NCBI RefSeq assembly: GCF_900108175.1
Contig: NZ_FNVO01000003.1
Span: 372,001-436,000, forward strand
Reading direction: 5' to 3'
From: Thermomonospora echinospora
GTDB lineage: Bacteria > Actinomycetota > Actinomycetes > Streptosporangiales > Streptosporangiaceae
DNA length: 64,000 bases
Part shown: piece after piece, positions 17,101-24,690 of the stretch
How positions within the stretch are numbered: the stretch's first letter is position 1
Layout of the letters: each line of letters opens with the position of its first letter
The notes under the pieces: model-generated
Databases searched by the model: none
What the model was told of the DNA's origin: nothing
The model's input: the letters and a program-made list of their open reading frames with translations, nothing else
Position numbers and translations under genes: made by a program

Positions 17101-20100
17101 CGATGCCCAGCGCGGGCTGCGCGATCCGGGTGTCGGTGAGGGCGGCCCGCTGCCTCCCGCGGTCCTCGGCGGTGAACGCGGCGGGTGGGAACATCGCCTC
17201 GGCGTACCGCTCGTCCCCCAAGCGCAGCAGCCGTTGCAGCCGGGGGAACGCCACGAACAGGTCGGCGAGCATCCCGGGCCGCTGACTGCCCTGCCCGGGG
17301 AACAGGAACGCCACCTGCCCCCGCTCGCCCGACCCGGCCGGGAACACGCCCGGCGCCGCCCGGAACCGCCGGGCCTGCTCGATCTTGGCCGCCAGGTCCT
17401 GCGGGCCGGTGGCCACCAGCGCGATCTGGACGGGTCCCTGATCCCACGCGGCGGCCGTGCGGGCCAGGTCCCGCAGCCGGGCGTCGGTGCCGTGGGCGGC
17501 GAGCCGGTCCAGCCGCTCGCGGGCCTCGGCGCGGTCGGCCCCCCGGATGAGGAACAGTTCCGCGGGCCACTCGGCGACCCCGGACACCGGCTCGGGGGCG
17601 CCGCCGTAGCCGGCCAGCACCGCGTGGAAGTTGGTGCCGCCGAAGCCGAACCCGCTGACCCCGGCGTACCGCCCGGCCGGGTCGGCGGCCCACGGCCGCG
17701 GGGCGTGACCGAACGCGAACGGGCTGGTCCGGCGGTCCCAGGCCGGGGTGGGCTCGCGCAGGTGCAGCGTGCCGGGCCGGACCCCGGTGTGCACGGCGTA
17801 GGCGGCCTTGATGAGCCCGGCGAGCCCGGCGGCGCACTTGGTGTGGCCGATCTGCGACTTGACCGAGCCCAGGACGACCCGGCCCGGCGCGGTCCCGGCG
17901 AACGTCTCGGTCAGCGTGGCCAGTTCGGTGCGGTCGCCCACGGCGGTGCCGGTGCCGTGCGCCTCCACCAGCCCCACCTGGGACGGGCGGATCCCGGCGG
18001 CCCGGTAGGCCCGCTCCAGCACGAGCCGCTGTCCCTCGGGCCGCGGGGCGGTCAGCCCGCGGGAACGCCCGTCACTGGCCCCCGCGACCGCCTTGATGAC
18101 GGCGTAGATCCGGTCGCCGTCGCGTTCGGCGTCGGCCAGCCGCTTGAGCACCACGCAGGCCACACCCTCGCCCAGCGCGATGCCGTCGGCCCCGGCGTCG
18201 AACGGGGCGCACCTGCCGGACGGCGACAGCGCCCGCGCTGAGGCGAACAGCAGGTAGTCGTAGACGCCGTTGTGCAGGTCGGCGCCGCCGCACAGCACCA
18301 TGTCGGCGCTGCCGCAGGCCAGTTCCTTGCAGGCGGCGTCCAGCGCGGCCAGCGAGGCGGCGCAGGCGGCGTTGACGGTGTAGTTGGCGCCGCCGAGGTC
18401 GAGCCGGTTGGCGATCCGCCCGGCGATCACGTTGGACAGCACGCCGGGGAAGGAGTCCTCGGTCAGGCGCGGCAGCCGCTCGTCCAGGCCGGGCGGCACC
18501 TCGCCGTAGTATCCGGGCAGCAGGGCCCGGGCTCCGTAGGCGGTGCCCAGGTCGGTGCCCCCCTCAGCGCCGAAGATCACCGCGGTGCGGGAGCGGTCGA
18601 ACGGACGGTCGGCGTACCCGGCGTCGGCCAGGGCCCGGGCGGCGATCTCCAGCGCGAGCAGTTGCACCGGATCGACGCTGCCGAGCGAGTTGGGGGGAAT
18701 GCCATGGGCCAGCGCGTCGAACGGGATGCCGGGCAGGAACCCGCCCCACTTGGAGGGGGTCTTCTCGCCGGGGGGGCCGGCGGGGTCCCAGTACAGGCCG
18801 GAGTCCCAGCGCTCGGCGGGGACCTCGGTGACGGCGTCCACGCCGCCGACGACGTTGGCCCAGTACTCCGCGGCGTCGCGCGCCCCCGGGAAGGCGCAGC
18901 CGATGCCGACGATCGCGACGTCCAGCGGCCGCGGCCGCGGCTCGGCGGCCTCCCCCAGGCCCAGTTCCCGCGCCCGGTCGGCCAGGAAGCGGGTGGCCCC
19001 GGCGCCGACCTGCTCGTGCAGCGCGGCGATGGTGGTGACGTCCGAGCGCAGCCCCGCCACCTGGCCGATCATGAACATGCCCTCGCGGTACTGCTCGTCC
19101 TGGCCGCTCTCCAGCAGCCTGTCGCCCTCGCGCCGCAGCCCCCTGCTGGCCAGCCGCAGCCGGCCGAGGTTCAGGCGCTCCAGCCGCGCCCACATCTCCT
19201 GGCGGGACATGCCGGAGTCCGACAGGTCCCGCCGGGCCTGCTCGAAGGCCTCGGCGTACGGGGTCAGCGCGCAGCGGGTGGCGTGGCCCGGAGAGGTCTC
19301 CAGCAGCACGGTGCGCTCGCAGGCGACGGCCGCCCGCTGGAAGCCCGGCACGATCGCGCCGGCCACCACCGCCTCCTGCGTGAACAGGTATGCGGTGCCC
19401 ATCAGCACGCGGATCTCGGCGCCGCGTTCGGCCAGCGGCCCGGCCAGCGCGGCCACCATCGCCGCCGACCGCTCGTCGTGAATGCCGCCGGCGAAGGCCA
19501 CCGACAGGTCCGCCGCCGCGTCCGGGTGCTCGTCGGTGAACGCCAGCAGCCGCTGGACCTGCGCCTCCCACAGCGGGAAGGCGGCGCGCGGGCCGACGTG
19601 GCCGCCGCACTCGCGCCCTTCGAAGACGAACCGGCGGGCGCCCTCGGCCAGGAACCGTTCCAGCAGCCCGGGCGAGGGGACGTGCAGGTAGACGGCGATC
19701 CCGGCGTCCTCCAGCGGAGCCGCCTGGGCGGGACGGCCCCCGGCGATCAGCGCGTACGGCGGCCGGGCCGCGCGGACCGCCGCCAGCTGGGCGGCGCGGA
19801 TCTCGGGCGGGGCGAATCCCAGCACGCCCACGCCCCAGGGCCGGTCGCCGAGCCGTTCGGCGGTCTCGGCCAGCAGCCGCCGGGTCTCCTCCCCCGCCAT
19901 CAGCGCCAGCGCCAGGAACGGCACCCCGCCGTCCTGCGCGACCGCCTCCGCGAACGCGGCGCGGTCGCTGACCCTGGTCATCGGCCCCTGGAACACCGGG
20001 CCCCCGGCCGGCCCGCCGGGGCGGGCCAGCGGCTCGGCGCGGACGGCGGCGGCGACGTTGCGGCCGATCTGGCCGGCGACGGCCTGCACGACACCGCCGG

Positions 20101-20920
20101 CGGTCTTGTACCGCTCGGCGAGCGGGCGGGCGAACGCGCCCTCCTGCCCGATCGGCAGCAGCCTGCCGCGCAGATCCAGCGCGCCCAGCCGGGCCCGGAC
20201 CTCGGCCGGGTCGTCGGTGTCGAAGGCGGGCAGGTCGGGGCGGGTGTAGACGCGGTGACCGGCGACCACGCGGGTCTCACCGCCGTCCATCGCGCCGATC
20301 GCGGCGGCCACCTCATCCGGCAGGTCCAGCTCCCGCACCAGCGCGAGCTGGGCGTCGAGCAGCACGCCCGCGGCCCCGCCGGCCACGGCCGCGGCGGCGG
20401 TGTGCGGGCCGATCCCCCCGGCCGCCCACACCGGGTGGGACAGCCCGGGGTCGCCGAGCAGCCGCTGCAGCAGCACGAACGTGGTCAGCTCGCCGATCCG
20501 CCCGCCGGCCTCGCAGCCCCGGGCGATCAGCCCGTCGGCACCGAGCCGTACGGCCGCGTGCGCCTCGTCCGGGTCGACGACTTCCACCAGCAGCCGGCGG
20601 CCCGGCATGTAGGGCCGCGCCGCCTCCAGGGCGGGCGCGTCCACCAGCAGGGTGCCGGCGGCCTCCGGCAGTTCCTCGGGCCGGACGGGGCAGCCCGGCG
20701 GGATGCGGACCGCGAACGGCCCGTCCCACCAGCGGCCCACCTGCTCCAGCGCGGCCAGTGCCGCGTCCCGGTCGCGGCCGAGGTCCAGCGCTCCCAGGGC
20801 GCCGGCCCGGGCGACGGCGACCGCCAGCCGGGCCGCCGGGAGCCCGAACGGCGTCATCCCGATGATCCGGTCACGTTCCCCGGTACTGCCGCCGCGCGTT
20901 CCGGCCCTGTCCGCCGTCAT
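14174..20920 (-). CDS. PUFA-synthase-like iterative synthase subunit: NMO-NMO-KS-AT-ACP-KR
   Basis: 2248 aa from the ATG at 20920 (GGGGGGCGTGGC upstream), preferred to a GTG 66 bases earlier. Domains: two tandem nitronate-monooxygenase/PfaD-like flavin barrels, about 20-230 (EAGGRIG, AAGGIG) and 310-570 (ECGGHVG, FAGGI), likely enoyl reductase; ketosynthase about 665-1110 with Cys853 (NAACAAS), His988 and His1026; acyltransferase about 1205-1510 with Ser1296 (GHSYGE); one ACP with Ser1704 (DLSIDSIKRTEI); PUFA-type ketoreductase about 1810-2210 with TGGARGI and Tyr2168. Proline-rich linkers flank the ACP. With the second subunit this gives a full reducing iterative set (KS, AT, KR, DH, ER). 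Canonical PUFA synthases carry several tandem ACPs and a separate PfaD; this one has one ACP and its ER at the front. Start of a translationally coupled operon. Confidence 0.93.
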   Translation of the reverse strand: MTADRAGTRGGSTGERDRIIGMTPFGLPAARLAVAVARAGALGALDLGRDRDAALAALEQVGRWWDGPFAVRIPPGCPVRPEELPEAAGTLLVDAPALEAARPYMPGRRLLVEVVDPDEAHAAVRLGADGLIARGCEAGGRIGELTTFVLLQRLLGDPGLSHPVWAAGGIGPHTAAAAVAGGAAGVLLDAQLALVRELDLPDEVAAAIGAMDGGETRVVAGHRVYTRPDLPAFDTDDPAEVRARLGALDLRGRLLPIGQEGAFARPLAERYKTAGGVVQAVAGQIGRNVAAAVRAEPLARPGGPAGGPVFQGPMTRVSDRAAFAEAVAQDGGVPFLALALMAGEETRRLLAETAERLGDRPWGVGVLGFAPPEIRAAQLAAVRAARPPYALIAGGRPAQAAPLEDAGIAVYLHVPSPGLLERFLAEGARRFVFEGRECGGHVGPRAAFPLWEAQVQRLLAFTDEHPDAAADLSVAFAGGIHDERSAAMVAALAGPLAERGAEIRVLMGTAYLFTQEAVVAGAIVPGFQRAAVACERTVLLETSPGHATRCALTPYAEAFEQARRDLSDSGMSRQEMWARLERLNLGRLRLASRGLRREGDRLLESGQDEQYREGMFMIGQVAGLRSDVTTIAALHEQVGAGATRFLADRARELGLGEAAEPRPRPLDVAIVGIGCAFPGARDAAEYWANVVGGVDAVTEVPAERWDSGLYWDPAGPPGEKTPSKWGGFLPGIPFDALAHGIPPNSLGSVDPVQLLALEIAARALADAGYADRPFDRSRTAVIFGAEGGTDLGTAYGARALLPGYYGEVPPGLDERLPRLTEDSFPGVLSNVIAGRIANRLDLGGANYTVNAACAASLAALDAACKELACGSADMVLCGGADLHNGVYDYLLFASARALSPSGRCAPFDAGADGIALGEGVACVVLKRLADAERDGDRIYAVIKAVAGASDGRSRGLTAPRPEGQRLVLERAYRAAGIRPSQVGLVEAHGTGTAVGDRTELATLTETFAGTAPGRVVLGSVKSQIGHTKCAAGLAGLIKAAYAVHTGVRPGTLHLREPTPAWDRRTSPFAFGHAPRPWAADPAGRYAGVSGFGFGGTNFHAVLAGYGGAPEPVSGVAEWPAELFLIRGADRAEARERLDRLAAHGTDARLRDLARTAAAWDQGPVQIALVATGPQDLAAKIEQARRFRAAPGVFPAGSGERGQVAFLFPGQGSQRPGMLADLFVAFPRLQRLLRLGDERYAEAMFPPAAFTAEDRGRQRAALTDTRIAQPALGIAGLAVHRLLTELGVHPDMAAGHSYGELVALCAAGVFGEDDLIGLSAARAEAILSSVRDSGDGDPGTMAAVAATVDEVRAVIGGLPRVVVANHNAPRQVVISGPTAAVEEAVRALAAEGLAAERIPVACAFHSPLAGGAATGLSVELAGRRLHSPAFPVWSNATAAPYHTAPELLAATLAEQVAAPVRFVEQIEAMYAAGARVFVEAGPGRVLTRLVGRILADRPHTVVACDRPADGAGRGLAGLHGLLLALAELAAAGVEVNPLPLFAGRDANVLPAEPPARPGWVVDGHLVRTADGGHPVNGLRPAERIAAPALRPPDRDTAVLEYLRMSRELAAAQRDVVLGYLGAPVPPPRKDPVPATAPSPHVPPPRPVPQGDDPGTEGGVPGPRRAEAPAESLREQVLAVISARTGYPEDMLATGLDLEADLSIDSIKRTEIIGDLADQVGLAAPGGGPGEPVVERLSRIRTIDEMVTWLGGHLREGGDRGENGGRGKGGTAPRPAPAAPAAVPPRRHVVRPAELPALAAPPPGPGPLTGRRCLVVDDGRGVAPELAALLDRHGAHVRVAPEVDGRADAVIHLAALRPSGPPVLPGVYGGIRDALLGGTGRLLLVTGTGGTFGHDGSPDAVTGAGLRGLARTLALEYPEALVRAVDLNTGDDPWALAERLVAELLGEPGPVVVGYEGDARRTLALVPEELAGEASLPLDRDGVVLLTGGARGITARVSCALAAATGCHIEIIGRTPVPEHAEDPALATAVDETALRRVLARQGGRAPAEIEAAVRRVLAGREVRATLAALDGAAASVRYHALDVCDPQAVRAAVEDVYARHGRLDGVVHGAGVLEDRLVRDKDLASFARVYETKAGAARTLADAVRPDLGFFVVFGSVAGTLGNRGQADYAAANDACATLAHVWRTRLHGRVLVADWGPWAGGGMVTPELAREYARRGTALLDPDAAVRALLREIAGGTEPQVVLTGDTP

Positions 20921-20995
20921 GCCACGCCCCCCGACGTCCCCGTTGCCCCGTCCAGCCGCGGGCGGAGGCCCGCGACGCCGCGTCACGTTACTGTT

Positions 20996-21013
20996 AGTGA
21001 TGATCCGATCACT
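20996..21013. promoter_or_regulatory. Operator-like inverted repeat in the divergent synthase/membrane-protein region
   Basis: AGTGATGATCCGATCACT has perfect 6-base arms (AGTGAT/ATCACT) around GATCCG. It lies 76 bases upstream of the lipid-synthase start, in the 288-base region shared with the divergent membrane-protein gene, and suits a dimeric regulator. The regulator is unknown; no regulator gene is adjacent. Confidence 0.4.
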
Positions 21014-21208
21014 TCATCGACACGCCTCGCCCCGGTGGATGGCGGGGACATGGCCAACGCCTTACCGGCAGCCGAAAAGCCGCCGCCCGGAAATCGCCAG
21101 GTTCCGAGAATGTCTCCCGAATCCGGCTCCCGCCCTATACGGTCGTCGCCGATCACGCGGCGTGTTTCAGGCGGCAACGGGCCACCGCCCGTCCACTCGG
21201 AGGTGTTC

Positions 21209-23470
21209 GTGCGCGTACTGGTCCTGTCGGTCCTGGCGTTGGTCCTGGCACCGGTCCTAGCGCTGCTGACCGTCCTCGCCCCCGGGCTCGGCACGGTCGG
21301 CGCCCTCCCGGCGCGGGCGGCCGCCGCACCGGCGGACGCCACGGCGCCGCAGGGGCGGGTGGTCCTGCTCGGGGTGCCCTCCCTACGCTGGGACGAGCTG
21401 GATGAGCGCGCCACCCCACACCTGTGGCGGCTGGCCCGCGAGGGCTCGGCGGGAGCGCTGTCGGTACGGGCGGTGGGCACGGTGGCCTGCCCGATCGACG
21501 GCTGGCTGACGGTATCGGCGGGCACCCGCTCCTCCCGTCCCGGCGGGCCCTGCGACGCGCCGCCCCCCGCTCCGGTGACCGCCGGCGAGGGCGCCGTGGT
21601 CCCGGACTTCGCTACGTACCGTGACAGCAACGTGGAGTCGAAGTTCCGTTCACCGGTCGGGCTGCTGGGCGGAACAGTGCGGCAGGCCGGCGGATGCACC
21701 ACCGCGGTCGGGCCCGGCGGGGCGCTCGCGCTGGCCGACCCGCAGGGCCGGGTGGACGTGTACGTCCCGTCCGCCGCCCAGGTCACGGCGGCGGTGCTGG
21801 CCCGCTGCCCGGTGACCGCCGTCGACCTCGACGACCTGCTGCGGTCCGGCGACGGGCCGGGCGCGCGGGCCGCGGCCGTCCGCCGGGCGGACGCCGCCGC
21901 CGGGCGGGTGCTGGCCGCGCTGCCGGCCGCCACGACGGTGCTGGTGTCGGGGATCTCCGACGGCCCGAGCGCGGCCGGGCCGCACCTGCGGGTGGCCATC
22001 GCCGCCGGGCCGGGCATCCCGGCCGCCTCCTACCTGACCTCCGACTCCACCCGGCGCGACGGCATCGTGATCACCCCGGACGTGACCGCGACGATGCTCG
22101 TCTCGGCGGGCCTGGCCGTGCCCACCGAGGTGATCGGCACCCCGTGGCGCGGCGAGGGGCGGCGGCTCGCGGGCGAGGCGGGCGTCACCGAACTGGCCCG
22201 GCACGACGTGGCGGCGCAGACCTACAAGTCGGTGCTGCCCCGGTTCTTCCTCGGGCTGGTCATCTCGCAGGTGGCCTTCTACCTGGTGGCCATGGTGATC
22301 CTGCGCCGCCGGCAGGACGGCGGGGGACGGCGCCGGGTGCTGGCGGTCCTGCGGGTGGTCGCGCTGGCCTGCGCCGCGGTGCCGGTGTCGACTTACCTGG
22401 TCAACCTGCTGCCGTGGTGGCGGGGCGGGCCGCCCGAGCCGATGCTGCTGGGCGGCATCGCCGCGTTCGACGCGCTGATCGTGACGGTGGCGCTGGCCGG
22501 GCCATGGCGGCGCACCCTGCTCGGGCCGGGCACGGTGGTGACCGCCGTGACCGCCGCGACGGTGGGGCTGGACCTGCTGACCGGCACCCGGCTGCAGCTC
22601 TACAGCCTGATGGGGTACTCGCCGCTGGTCGGGGGCCGCTACTACGGGCTGGGCAACATCGCGTTCTCGGTGTTCGCCACCTCGATCCTGCTGACCGGGG
22701 CGGGCCTGGCCCAGTGGCTGGTCGGCCGGGGCGCCGAGCGGGGCGACGGCGAGCAGGCCCGGCGGTGGGCGGTCGCCGCCGTGCTGGCGCTGGGCACGCT
22801 GGCGATGGCCCTGGACGGGCTGCCGCTGTGGGGCGCCGACTTCGGCGGCGTGATCGCCATCGTGCCGGGGCTGGCAGTGGCCGCCATGATGGTCGCGGGC
22901 CGGCGGATCTCCCTGGTGCGGCTGGCGGTCTTCTGCGCGGTCGGCGGCGTGCTGGTGCTGTCGATCGCCTATCTGGACCATCTGCGGGGCAGCAGTACGC
23001 ATCTGGGCCGCTTCTTCGGCGAACTGCTGGCGGGCGAGGCGGGGCCGACCGTGGAACGCAAGTTCGGCGCCATGATGAAAACGATGCTCAACCCGACCCT
23101 GACGCCGATCGCGGCCGCCGCGCTGGTGCTGCTGTTCATGATGCTGCGGCGGCCCGGCCGGATGCGCGCCCCGGCGCTGGAGCAGGTGTACGCGCACGCG
23201 CCACTGCTGCGGGCGGGCCTGATGGGCGCGCTGGCCACCGCCGTGGTGGGCACGCTGGTCAACGACTCGGGCATGGCGGTGCTGGCGCTGGCCCTGGTGG
23301 TGGCCGTCCCACTGGCGCTGGCCGCCGGGGCCCACGCGCTGCAGCCGGTCCCTGCCGTTCCCGGCGGAGAGACGCCCGACGCACCGAAGGCATCGGACGC
23401 ACCGAAGGCACCGGAGACGCCGGAGACGCCGGACGCGCCGGAGGCACCGGCCGGCCCGGTGACGCCCTGA
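21209..23470 (+). CDS. Multipass membrane protein with phosphatase-like extracellular domain
   Basis: 753 aa. The GTG at 21209 is chosen because GGAGG sits at a proper distance and a signal/anchor segment (VRVLVLSVLALVLAPVLALL) follows at once. Residues about 50-340 are an extracytoplasmic domain resembling the alkaline-phosphatase/PglZ fold (VVLLGVPSLRWDEL, TPHLWRLAREGSAGALSVRA, VVPDFATYR, VTPDVTATMLVSAG). Residues about 345-720 hold some eight or more membrane helices, and the tail is Pro/Glu/Ala-rich. Proteins of this build are common in actinobacteria and are annotated only as hypothetical; a role in envelope polymer or lipid modification is inference. It is divergent from the lipid synthase and convergent with the PhaC-like gene, with four bases between the stops. 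Confidence 0.8.
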   Translation: MRVLVLSVLALVLAPVLALLTVLAPGLGTVGALPARAAAAPADATAPQGRVVLLGVPSLRWDELDERATPHLWRLAREGSAGALSVRAVGTVACPIDGWLTVSAGTRSSRPGGPCDAPPPAPVTAGEGAVVPDFATYRDSNVESKFRSPVGLLGGTVRQAGGCTTAVGPGGALALADPQGRVDVYVPSAAQVTAAVLARCPVTAVDLDDLLRSGDGPGARAAAVRRADAAAGRVLAALPAATTVLVSGISDGPSAAGPHLRVAIAAGPGIPAASYLTSDSTRRDGIVITPDVTATMLVSAGLAVPTEVIGTPWRGEGRRLAGEAGVTELARHDVAAQTYKSVLPRFFLGLVISQVAFYLVAMVILRRRQDGGGRRRVLAVLRVVALACAAVPVSTYLVNLLPWWRGGPPEPMLLGGIAAFDALIVTVALAGPWRRTLLGPGTVVTAVTAATVGLDLLTGTRLQLYSLMGYSPLVGGRYYGLGNIAFSVFATSILLTGAGLAQWLVGRGAERGDGEQARRWAVAAVLALGTLAMALDGLPLWGADFGGVIAIVPGLAVAAMMVAGRRISLVRLAVFCAVGGVLVLSIAYLDHLRGSSTHLGRFFGELLAGEAGPTVERKFGAMMKTMLNPTLTPIAAAALVLLFMMLRRPGRMRAPALEQVYAHAPLLRAGLMGALATAVVGTLVNDSGMAVLALALVVAVPLALAAGAHALQPVPAVPGGETPDAPKASDAPKAPETPETPDAPEAPAGPVTP

Positions 23471-23474
23471 GGCC

Positions 23475-24533
23475 CTACACGGTGGCGGCGGCCGGGCGGC
23501 GGTGCGGGCGGATGCCGTGCCGCAGGATGCCCTCGTCCAGCCAGCGGTCCAGGTGGGACCAGGTGGTGGCGCGGGCCCGGATCCCGGTCAGCACGCTCAG
23601 ATGGTCGCCGGGGGCGATCTCGAAGCGCACCCGCGGCGAGGAACGCAGCGCCAGCGTCAGGTCGCGCACCGCCCGCGGCGGCGCCGTCCGATCGCCGGCC
23701 CCGGCGACGGCCAACACCGGCACGCCGACCCGGGCCAGGTCCACCCGGCGGCCGCCGAGCCGCAGCCCCTCCCCCGTCAGGTCACCGGCGCCCAGGAACG
23801 CCGCGTACGGCTCGGTGAGCGCACGGCCGGGATGGACCCGCAGGGCGGCGGCGAAGTGGTCGGCCGCCTCCAGCTGGGCCAGGTGGTCGCGGTCGTCGAT
23901 CCGCAGGAGGGTGCCGTAGGGGCGCAGCAGGCGCCGTTCGAGGTCGGCCAGCCGGTCGGCCGGGCCCGCCCGTCGCAGGCCGGTGGTCGGGGCGATCGCC
24001 GCGACGGAGGCGATCGGCAGGCCCGGGTCGTCGGCGGCCGCCAGCAGCGCCAGCACGCCGCCCAGGCACCAGCCGACAAGCTGCACCGGCTGGCCGCCCG
24101 CGTCGTGGGACACCCGGCGGATCGCCGCCGGCAGGATGTGCCGGACCCACTCGGTCAGGCCCGCCTCCGGGTCCGCGGGTCCGGCCCGGTGCTCGTCCAG
24201 CAGGTAGGCCAGCCGGCCCGCACCGGCCACGTGCTCGGCGAGGCTGCCGCCCCGGCGCAGGTCGAAGCAGCGGGCGGGGGCGCCCGGCGAGGGCACCAGC
24301 AGCACCGGGGGCCCGGCCGGGACCAGCCATTCGGGGGAACGGTAGCGGTGCACCGCCGGCCCGGTCCCGCCGCCGACCCGGTCCGCCGGCACACGGCCCA
24401 GATCGGCGATCCGACCGTTCAGCAGTTTGCAGGTGACGTTCGACACCGCGGAGTACAGGCTTCCGGGAGAAACGATCATTTCGTGGGGTTCAACTCCATT
24501 CGGGGGAGAGAACGCGAAGACTGTCCCGTTCAT
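23475..24533 (-). CDS. PhaC-like alpha/beta-hydrolase with Cys nucleophile
   Basis: 352 aa. The core matches class III polyhydroxyalkanoate synthase: PPVLLVPSPGAPARCFDLRR, then the lipase-like box GWCLGG with Cys instead of Ser, Asp in GAGDRTAPP and His in APGDHLSVLTG. PHA synthases use the Cys to carry the growing hydroxyacyl chain, so this may polymerise or transfer hydroxyacyl-CoA. Class III synthases need PhaE; no partner is visible. The first 40 residues look less coding-like, and an ATG at 24479 (MIVSPGSLYSAVSN) is an alternative start. The gene is convergent with the membrane-protein gene and divergent from the RelA/SpoT gene. Confidence 0.72.
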   Translation of the reverse strand: MNGTVFAFSPPNGVEPHEMIVSPGSLYSAVSNVTCKLLNGRIADLGRVPADRVGGGTGPAVHRYRSPEWLVPAGPPVLLVPSPGAPARCFDLRRGGSLAEHVAGAGRLAYLLDEHRAGPADPEAGLTEWVRHILPAAIRRVSHDAGGQPVQLVGWCLGGVLALLAAADDPGLPIASVAAIAPTTGLRRAGPADRLADLERRLLRPYGTLLRIDDRDHLAQLEAADHFAAALRVHPGRALTEPYAAFLGAGDLTGEGLRLGGRRVDLARVGVPVLAVAGAGDRTAPPRAVRDLTLALRSSPRVRFEIAPGDHLSVLTGIRARATTWSHLDRWLDEGILRHGIRPHRRPAAATV

Positions 24534-24690
24534 TGATACCTGCGTAGTGGAAGGCGGATATCACGGGAGAGTGAAAGCCGTGTAAATCACACGGCCCGCC
24601 ACGACGCTCGCGCCGGAACGGGCCCGTCGCGCATAATGGCGACTACAGCCGGTAGCAGCCGCGCTACACGAGGGGCCGCCAGGTGACGCG

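Noticed and set aside
18272-21208. Upstream part of a very long plus-strand frame ending in the membrane-protein gene
   Set aside because: It is antisense to the first lipid synthase, and only the part from 21209 has protein-like sequence with a signal segment and ribosome site.
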